A stretch of 10,071 nucleotides of DNA from JBNJEM01 sp051745935. Its GTDB lineage: Bacteria; Planctomycetota; Planctomycetia; Pirellulales; Pirellulaceae. The position numbers were made by a program, and so were the translations under genes. The number at the start of each line of letters is the position of its first letter. Positions within the stretch are counted from its first letter, which is position 1. The stretch is taken from positions 1-10,071 of the forward strand of contig JBNJEM010000264.1 of assembly GCA_051745935.1 (NCBI GenBank), read 5' to 3'. Below are positions 5,298-10,071 of this stretch, one piece after another. The notes under the pieces were generated by a model. That model saw only the letters and a list, made by a program, of their open reading frames with translations. It ran no database searches and had not been told where the DNA came from.

Positions 5298-7832
5298 ATG
5301 CGCTCTTTTAAATGGTTTGTGTTGTGCGCTGTTTCTATCAGCGAGGTTTGTGCCGCCCATGCTTCGGCATTGACTCTTGTTAAAGATGGTCAGCCGAAAG
5401 CTGTCATCGTTACGGCAAACAAGGTCAGCAGTGACGTGCAGAAGGCTGCTGATGAGATCCAGTATTACATCAAGCGCATGTCCGGTGCCAAACTCGACAT
5501 CATCAATGAAAGAGCACTGGGCGCCACCAGGAAGAATCTGATCCTGGTCGGTACGAGCAACCGTGTGAACGCTCTGAACGTGTTACCCGCCGAGCTGGAG
5601 CCAGAAATGGCTGTCCGCGTCGTCAAGGGTAATGCTCTTGTCATTATGGGTGAAAATCGCACGGGCAGCTCAGGCGTGCTTCACGCGGCCTACGGGTTCC
5701 TTCAGGACCAGCTTGGCTGCCGCTGGGTATGGCCCGGAAAATCAGGCGAAGTCATTCCCAAAACCACAACCGTCGAAGTGGCCGATGACCTCAACGTCGT
5801 GCAAACTCCCAAGCTCATTCGTCGTCATTATCGTCTTCCCTTCAGGCCCAGCATCCAGGCAGAACTCGATGACGAGTTCCCGAGGTTTATGAAGGCCCAC
5901 GAGGACACATACGATCGCATGAGCGACGAAGCCAGTGAATGGTACGGCCATATGCGTCTGGGCTCTTCTGATAAGCCTCGGTACGGTCACGCCTTCACCC
6001 GGTGGTATGACCGATATTTCGATAAGTATCCCGAAATTTTCGCGCTGACCAAAAACGGTAACAGAGGTCTGGTGAGCGCGACGCATCGCAAGGATTTCGT
6101 CAAAATGTGCCCGTCCAGCGACCAGCTCGTTGATATGCTTATCGAACAGTTCATGGCCGTGCGGGCGAAAAACCCAAGATATCGCTGGCTGAACGCTTGC
6201 GAGAACGACGGCGGCCAGGGTTTCTGTACCTGCGAGAAGTGCCTCGCCTCCGACCTCCATCTCACCGATCAAGTGCTCGAAAAGATGGTTGCCAAAGGAT
6301 GGGATCGTGAGTATATCAAAGAGATCTACGGCACGGACAGAGGCGGAATGCCCCGCTCGCTGAGCAACCGCTACTTCACTTTCTATAACAAACTCGCGCG
6401 TCGGCTCAGAGAGGTTGCTCCGGATGCCTACGTGGTTGTTTACGCTTATGCACGTTACAAATACGTTCCCGTCAATCTTAAACTCGAACCGAACATCCTA
6501 GTCGGTCTTGTCGGTTTCAATGGCTATCCCATGACCGAAGAACAGCATGCCTCGGAAGTTCGCAACTTCATGGCCTGGAAGAACAGTGGCATCGACAGGA
6601 CGTTCTTCCGCCCGAACACTTTCTTCTTCTCCATTGGACATGGTGTGCCCTGGGATGCCACGCCCCAGATGGCCGGTGACTTCGAGATGCTGGTAAAAAA
6701 TGGCATCATGGCCACCGACTACGACATCCTGAACGGCCACTGGTCCACTGCCGCGCCGACCTATTACAGCCTGGCTCGCCTGCAGTGGGATACGGACATG
6801 ACCGCCGAGCAGGTGATGGACGAGTTCTATGGCGCGTTTGGCCCGGCCGCTGACAACGTCAAAGACTACTTTGCCTACTGGGCCGACAAGTATGAGAAGT
6901 TTGTCAATCGCCCGGATTATGAAGAATTCATCCGGAAAGCCCATCCGCATGGCCGGCAAATCGGCGCAAGACGCGCCGTGGGCCTTCTCTTTGGCGACAA
7001 AGAATTCGCAGAGGCGCGCGCGATTCTTGACGCAGGTCTTGCCAAGGCCGAGGCAATAGGTGACGAGGAACTATTGCAGCGTTTGCACGTGCTGGAACTG
7101 GGGCTGCGTCATGGCGAACTGACAGCGCAGTGCGCCAGGTTCGCCATCAATTACAACACCGCAAATCAGACCATGTTGGCCGACCACTGGCCGGTGATCG
7201 AAAGGCTTTTTAAAGTTCGCGAGGAACTCGCAGAGCTCGGCGCACACGATATCTTCTGGCTGAACTATTTTGAGACCCGTTATCACGATATGTACTTCAC
7301 CCGTGCATACCACGACTTCTATCAGCAATCCTGGAAGCCTGTGCTTGTTACCGCGGAAGACGACTGGCGCTTCTGCCCCGATCCAACCAACAAGGGCGAG
7401 GCCGGAGGCTGGCAGAACAAGGATCTCAAAGAGCCGAAACGGGTCGGACGGATGGACCATAAGTATCATCACCTGTTCTTTGCTCCGTGGAACACCCCCA
7501 AGCAGGTCAAGGCCTGGAAACAAAAAGCCAAGGTCAAAAACCTCGAGCATGGTTGGTACTCCATTGATATGTCACTGCCGCAGGAAGTGATCTCGTCGCA
7601 AAGCGTGCTTTACTTCCCGTACTTCAAAGGCTCGGCCAAGATATGGATCAATGGCAAGCTCATCAAAAGCGTGTCTGCCCGGCAGGGCGCGGAAAAGGCC
7701 ACCACCATCCCGGTGGAAAAGGTCGGAATCCAGGCTGGTCAACCTTTCAAGCTGACTGTCAAGGTGGACAAGCCGGGCGGTGCCGGCGGAATGATCGGTC
7801 CGGTATACGTGGCCGTGCCTGAAAACATGTAA
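5298..7832 (+). CDS. Secreted DUF4838 domain protein (alpha-glucuronidase-like/hexosaminidase-like, polysaccharide related)
   Basis: The 844-residue product starts with a signal peptide (MRSFKWFVLCAVSISEVCAA, probable cleavage after AHA or ASA near residue 22-24), so it is exported. Residues 25-165 match the beta-N-acetylhexosaminidase/GH67 N-terminal-like fold: VIVTANKVSSDVQKAADEI, LILVGTSNRV, and GVLHAAYGFLQDQLGCRWVWPG. Residues 190-530 carry the DUF4838 core, with FTRWYDRYFDKYPEIFAL (residues 233-250), MCPSSDQLVD (270-279) and the signature CENDGGQGFCTCEKC (301-315, cysteines 301, 310, 312, 315). Residues 560-660 are helical. About 680-840 form a beta-rich C-terminal domain (GWYSIDMSLPQE, ILYFPYFKG-like, WINGKLIKS) like a jelly-roll carbohydrate-binding module. 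Planctomycetes encode many such proteins, generally in glycan-use contexts; the activity is not established. No sugar-transport or sulfatase partner lies in the window. Confidence 0.88.
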   Translation: MRSFKWFVLCAVSISEVCAAHASALTLVKDGQPKAVIVTANKVSSDVQKAADEIQYYIKRMSGAKLDIINERALGATRKNLILVGTSNRVNALNVLPAELEPEMAVRVVKGNALVIMGENRTGSSGVLHAAYGFLQDQLGCRWVWPGKSGEVIPKTTTVEVADDLNVVQTPKLIRRHYRLPFRPSIQAELDDEFPRFMKAHEDTYDRMSDEASEWYGHMRLGSSDKPRYGHAFTRWYDRYFDKYPEIFALTKNGNRGLVSATHRKDFVKMCPSSDQLVDMLIEQFMAVRAKNPRYRWLNACENDGGQGFCTCEKCLASDLHLTDQVLEKMVAKGWDREYIKEIYGTDRGGMPRSLSNRYFTFYNKLARRLREVAPDAYVVVYAYARYKYVPVNLKLEPNILVGLVGFNGYPMTEEQHASEVRNFMAWKNSGIDRTFFRPNTFFFSIGHGVPWDATPQMAGDFEMLVKNGIMATDYDILNGHWSTAAPTYYSLARLQWDTDMTAEQVMDEFYGAFGPAADNVKDYFAYWADKYEKFVNRPDYEEFIRKAHPHGRQIGARRAVGLLFGDKEFAEARAILDAGLAKAEAIGDEELLQRLHVLELGLRHGELTAQCARFAINYNTANQTMLADHWPVIERLFKVREELAELGAHDIFWLNYFETRYHDMYFTRAYHDFYQQSWKPVLVTAEDDWRFCPDPTNKGEAGGWQNKDLKEPKRVGRMDHKYHHLFFAPWNTPKQVKAWKQKAKVKNLEHGWYSIDMSLPQEVISSQSVLYFPYFKGSAKIWINGKLIKSVSARQGAEKATTIPVEKVGIQAGQPFKLTVKVDKPGGAGGMIGPVYVAVPENM

Positions 7833-7893
7833 TGTAAATGTAATCCACGTGAGTTCTGCTTATAGACTGGCACCGATCGAAAAACTGATTTCA

Positions 7894-7923
7894 AATGAAT
7901 CTGGGGTCAATGAATCTGGGGTC
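7894..7923. repeat. Perfect 15-bp tandem duplication
   Basis: The unit aatgaatctggggtc occurs at 7894-7908 and again directly at 7909-7923. On the minus strand it encodes the doubled DPRFI at the end of the transposase remnant, so the duplication is in frame and adds five residues. Confidence 0.9.
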
Positions 7924-8168
7924 AGGTCTTGACATATAACTTATCGCGGCCTGTCTCATGTTCTCTTGCATTGCAAGCCTCCAGCCCGATGGCTCCTTCT
8001 TTGTTTCATTCCTCGCAAAGCAACCTGTTTCCATGCGGGACAGTCGAAGGTTCCAGCTTCGCGGTTGGCTGCAGCGGTTGTCCGCTCGACTGACGGTCTG
8101 CGAGATTGCCGCCTGACTCACCCCTCCATACTGCCGGGCCAGCTCCACCGCGGAAATGCTGGTGAGCT

Positions 8169-8194
8169 TGCGAATGAGGTATGCGAATTAGGTA
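8169..8194. repeat. 13-bp imperfect tandem duplication causing a frameshift in the transposase remnant
   Basis: tgcgaatgaggta (8169-8181) is followed directly by tgcgaattaggta (8182-8194), differing at one base. Removing one copy would join YLIR to KLTSISAVELA in one frame, restoring the expected DnaA_C-like sequence. The duplication therefore explains the break. Confidence 0.85.
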
Positions 8195-8461
8195 TACGGG
8201 GGCACTCCGCGCGTCATTGCCCTTGAGACGCTTGGTGATTAATGTGCTCCGAGGTACACCAAAATCCTGGGCGACGACCTCTTCGATCCGTTCTGGTGAT
8301 GGTCGCCAATCAATCGGCCGATGTCCAGATCCGTTGGAATCCCCGTCATCACTCCCCAGAACCTTTTGCATCCTCTCGGTAAGCGCCCATTTTAACCGTG
8401 GTTGGCGGGCCGGCTATCTTGGGGGGGTGTTTTTTCGTTTCCCTTTCCAAGGAGATTTTGA

Positions 8462-8818
8462 ATGGGTCGCAAGAAGAATGAATTGGCGGAGACCGTATGG
8501 CGTGATCGGTTGGCGCGGTTTGACAGGAGCGATTTGACCGTCAAGCAGTTTTGCCGACGGGAAGGTGTCTCGGATGCGGCTTTCTATCGGTGGCGTAGAC
8601 GTGTCAAGAACAGTGGGCGTCGGACCAAAACAACTGGCAAGCTTGCTGACAAGCGCGTGAGCGGCACCGAGGCGTTTGTTCCGGTGAATGTTTCGGCCAC
8701 GGCGTTCGCGGAGGTTGACTTTCCCAACGGGGTTCGCGTTCGCGTTCCGGCGACCAACGCCGACGCGTTGCAAGTGGTTCTCACGGCAGGCAACGCGGCG
8801 TGCCGGGAGGTGGAATGA
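8462..8818 (+). CDS. tnpA: IS66 accessory protein TnpA
   Basis: The 118-residue product starts at the ATG at 8462 with AAGGAG at 8449-8454, 7 nt upstream. The N-terminal half has the helix-turn-helix typical of IS66 TnpA: WRDRLARFDRSDLTVKQFCR (about residues 13-32) then REGVSDAAFYRWRRRV. The C-terminal half (FVPVNV, VDFPNGVRVRVPA, ALQVVL) matches the short strand-rich tail of the family. TnpA is a DNA-binding accessory protein needed with TnpB and TnpC for transposition in studied IS66 elements. The stop TGA (8816-8818) overlaps the tnpB start region, indicating translational coupling. Length is normal and the gene looks intact. Confidence 0.92.
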   Translation: MGRKKNELAETVWRDRLARFDRSDLTVKQFCRREGVSDAAFYRWRRRVKNSGRRTKTTGKLADKRVSGTEAFVPVNVSATAFAEVDFPNGVRVRVPATNADALQVVLTAGNAACREVE

Positions 8819-9171
8819 TGCTCAGCGTTCCCGCAAACGTGTCGATCTATTTGTGCACGAAGGCCACTGACATGCGGAAAGGATTCGATGGTCTACACTC
8901 GCTGGTTCGCCAAGTATTTGATCGCGATCCGGTCGACGGGCATTTGTTTTTGTTTGTGAATCGACGCCGCGATCGTGTGAAGATGTTGTGGTGGGATCGC
9001 GACGGCATGGCCCTTTTCTACAAGCGGCTGGAAGCAGGGACTTATCAGCTACCCGCCGTTAAGGACAATACCGAGGGCGTCGAGATCGATGCGACGGTTC
9101 TGTCCATGATGCTCAACGGCGTCGATGTCGAATCGGCAACACGTCGCAAACGATATTCACGCGTCGCTTGA
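8818..9171 (+). CDS. tnpB: IS66 accessory protein TnpB (IS66 Orf2-like)
   Basis: The 117-residue product starts at the ATG at 8818, preceded by GGGAGG (8805-8810) at 7 nt. The ATG at 8815 and a GTG at 8800 are also in frame, but family members usually begin MLSxPxxVxIYLC, which fits 8818. The signature is clear: IYLCTKATDMRKGFDGLHSL (about residues 9-28), then GHLFLFVNRRRDRVKMLWWD (41-60), then FYKRLEAGTYQLP. The length is normal and no frameshift is seen. The first base of its start overlaps the last base of the tnpA stop. Its biochemical role in transposition is not well defined. An intrinsic-terminator-like hairpin follows 29 nt after the stop. Confidence 0.93.
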   Translation: MLSVPANVSIYLCTKATDMRKGFDGLHSLVRQVFDRDPVDGHLFLFVNRRRDRVKMLWWDRDGMALFYKRLEAGTYQLPAVKDNTEGVEIDATVLSMMLNGVDVESATRRKRYSRVA

Positions 9172-9200
9172 ACCGGTCAGTGACCATTGAGTGACATCAG

Positions 9201-9237
9201 GGCGATCACCCGCCTCATGGCGGTGGTCGCCTTTTTT
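9201..9237 (+). terminator. Strong intrinsic-terminator-like hairpin between tnpB and tnpC
   Basis: GGCGATCACCCGCC (9201-9214) pairs with GGCGGTGGTCGCC (9219-9231) around the 4-nt loop TCAT. The stem has 13 base pairs with one bulged C and one T-G pair, and six T follow directly (9232-9237). By standard criteria this is a good Rho-independent terminator. It lies inside the IS66 element, between tnpB and tnpC, which are normally one operon. Confidence 0.8.
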
Positions 9238-9289
9238 ATGCGCACGCGACTTTTTTCAGAAAAATTGGCTGTTGCGGGACCATCCCCTC

Positions 9290-9317
9290 TTGCGCGTTTC
9301 CCAACGTTCGTTATAAC
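9290..9317 (+). promoter_or_regulatory. Possible tnpC promoter (TTGCGC, 16 bp, TATAAC)
   Basis: TTGCGC at 9290-9295 and TATAAC at 9312-9317 are separated by 16 bp and resemble sigma70-type -35 and -10 boxes. Transcription would begin about 9324, almost at the tnpC ATG (9326), giving a leaderless mRNA. No Shine-Dalgarno precedes tnpC, which agrees with this. Promoter consensus in planctomycetes is less well known, so the call is tentative. Confidence 0.3.
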
Positions 9318-9325
9318 TATTCAAC

Positions 9326-10071
9326 ATGATGGAACGCCAAGACCTGCCCAATGATCTCGAAACATGCCAGCAGATGCTGCTCGATCTGTCAGCCGCTCAT
9401 GAGCGACTGCGACAGATCCATGAAGAGCTTCTCGCCACCTGCACCAGCATGCAAGAACGTCATCAGACATTGGAACAGGAGAAGGAGGAGCTGGAGCAGA
9501 CCATCAAGGGATTGATGAACCGATTGTACGGGCGCCGCAGCGAACGGCACGCATTCTCCCCGGACCAACTCAGTCTAAATTTTGGCGAAGAGGACCCGGT
9601 GGAAGTCACGCCGGAGGTGACGGACGACAAGGAGTTCGTGGCCGAACACGAGAGGAAGAAGCGGAATCGCAAGCGAAAGAACCAGGACGGGCGGTTTCCG
9701 GAGCATTTGGAACGATGCAGTGAACGCATTGAGCCCACGCTTCCCGAGGGCGTTCGATTGGAAGATTGCGAACAGATCGGTGTCGACGTGGTGGAGATTT
9801 TGGAATTCGACCGACCCCGACTCTGGGTCCGGCGGCTCGAGTATCCGAAGTACAAGATTCCCTCCGAGCCACAGCTCAACGTGGTGCAAGGGGAGCGGGA
9901 ACCCAGCTTGATTCCGGGTGGATCCTTCGGGTTTGGGATTGGCGCCGAGGTGCTGTTCAATAAGTTCTGTCAACACGTTCCGTTGTATCGGCAACAAGAT
10001 CCATTTTCCGGTCTGGGCTGGAGCCCGAATCGATCGTCGTTGTGCCAGATCGTGATCAACGCCGCGGAACT
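9326..10071 (+). CDS. tnpC: IS66 transposase TnpC, N-terminal part (runs off right edge)
   Basis: The reading frame opens at the ATG at 9326 (a second ATG follows directly at 9329) and stays open for 248 codons to the window end. Residues about 8-65 form the Leu-rich coiled coil typical of IS66 (LETCQQMLLDLSAAHERLRQ onward, EQEKEELEQTIKGLMNRLYG). This is followed by the conserved YGRRSERH block. Residues 115-180 correspond to the zinc-finger region, but the usual CPxCG cysteines are not seen; instead the sequence runs GVDVVEILEFDRPRLWVRRL then EYPKYKIP. The GGSFGFGIGAEVLFNKFCQH segment and PLYRQQDPFSGLGWSPNRSS then begin the transposase domain; the DDE residues lie beyond the window. No Shine-Dalgarno precedes the start. 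Confidence 0.92.
   Translation, partial: MMERQDLPNDLETCQQMLLDLSAAHERLRQIHEELLATCTSMQERHQTLEQEKEELEQTIKGLMNRLYGRRSERHAFSPDQLSLNFGEEDPVEVTPEVTDDKEFVAEHERKKRNRKRKNQDGRFPEHLERCSERIEPTLPEGVRLEDCEQIGVDVVEILEFDRPRLWVRRLEYPKYKIPSEPQLNVVQGEREPSLIPGGSFGFGIGAEVLFNKFCQHVPLYRQQDPFSGLGWSPNRSSLCQIVINAAE

Larger units (their letters stand above)
7891..8378 (-). pseudogene. REP-associated (Y1) transposase remnant, C-terminal DnaA_C-like HTH part, frameshifted and cut by IS66
   Basis: The minus strand encodes, in two frames, a domain resembling the C-terminal DnaA-like helix-turn-helix tail of REP-associated tyrosine transposases. Frame one (8371 down to about 8194) gives SPERIEEVVAQDFGVPRSTL, then ITKRLKGNDARSAPVYLIR. 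Frame two (about 8168 to 7891) gives RKLTSISAVELARQYGGVSQ, then AAISQTVSRAD and the tail MSRPDPRFIDPRFI. The switch coincides with a 13-bp tandem duplication (8169-8194), which shifts the frame by one. The Y1 catalytic domain with its HUH motif is absent; the remnant stops exactly at the IS66 left end at 8379, so the rest probably lies beyond the other IS66 end. The gene is inactive as it stands. Confidence 0.75.
8379..10071 (+). mobile_element. IS66-family insertion sequence, left end to beyond the right edge
   Basis: The element carries the standard IS66 set tnpA, tnpB and tnpC in order on one strand. The left end is placed at GTAAGCGCCC (8379), since IS66 inverted repeats usually begin GTAA and this point is where the older transposase remnant stops. 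The preceding 8 bp (tcctctcg, 8371-8378) would be the target-site duplication; IS66 elements typically make 8-bp duplications. The right end, the second inverted repeat and the second target copy are outside the window, so the boundary is inferred. IS66 elements of this type are about 2.5-3 kb, so roughly 1 kb is missing. Confidence 0.85.

Noticed and set aside
5742..6272. 176-codon minus ORF inside the DUF4838 gene
   Set aside because: Shadow of the strongly supported plus-strand coding frame.
9463..9997. Minus ORFs of 140-165 codons inside tnpC
   Set aside because: Antisense shadows; the plus frame shows clear IS66 TnpC motifs without a stop.
1..10071. CRISPR array or cas genes
   Set aside because: No regularly spaced repeats and no Cas-like motif seen on either strand.

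Overview
The window looks like chromosomal DNA of a planctomycete, probably Pirellulales-like. This is inferred from the mix of genes: a release-factor-H-type RtcB, a secreted DUF4838 protein, an IS66 element of the type with a degenerate TnpC zinc finger, and a DnaA_C-tailed REP-type transposase remnant. I could run no search, so the taxon is only moderately supported. The region is accessory in character: two broken genes, one insertion sequence nested in another element's remnant, and several unrecognised ORFs.

Left part (1-2624). Positions 300-1 on the minus strand carry the ATPase core of a ComM/YifB (Mg-chelatase-like) protein. It is recognisable from Walker A to just past Walker B, but the expected N-terminal third is absent. 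Next comes a + strand group: a tiny signal-peptide-bearing peptide gene (606/636-755), a non-coding-looking stretch, an RtcB RNA ligase of the RtcB2 type (1167-2360), a second paralogous copy of the tiny peptide (2431-2589), and a tRNA-Asn(GUU) gene (2553-2624) whose sequence overlaps the 3' end of that second ORF. No prfH is visible. This is the most unusual part of the window: duplicated micropeptides on both sides of an RNA-repair ligase, with a tRNA fused to one of them. A possible link between ligase and tRNA (RNA repair plus spare tRNA) is speculation.

Middle part (2632-5152, minus strand). A 722-residue unrecognised protein has a charged helical middle and a conserved-looking C-terminal core. 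Upstream of it are a 68-codon ORF and a DUF2283-like short ORF, tightly spaced and possibly remnants of an operon.

Right part. Positions 5298-7832 (+) encode an 844-residue secreted DUF4838 protein, probably acting on or binding polysaccharide. Downstream is a frameshifted REP-associated (Y1) transposase C-terminal remnant on the minus strand (7891-8378). It is cut off by the left end of an IS66-family element (8379 to beyond the right edge) with tnpA, tnpB and partial tnpC. A strong intrinsic-terminator-like hairpin lies between tnpB and tnpC, followed by a possible tnpC promoter that would give a nearly leaderless transcript.
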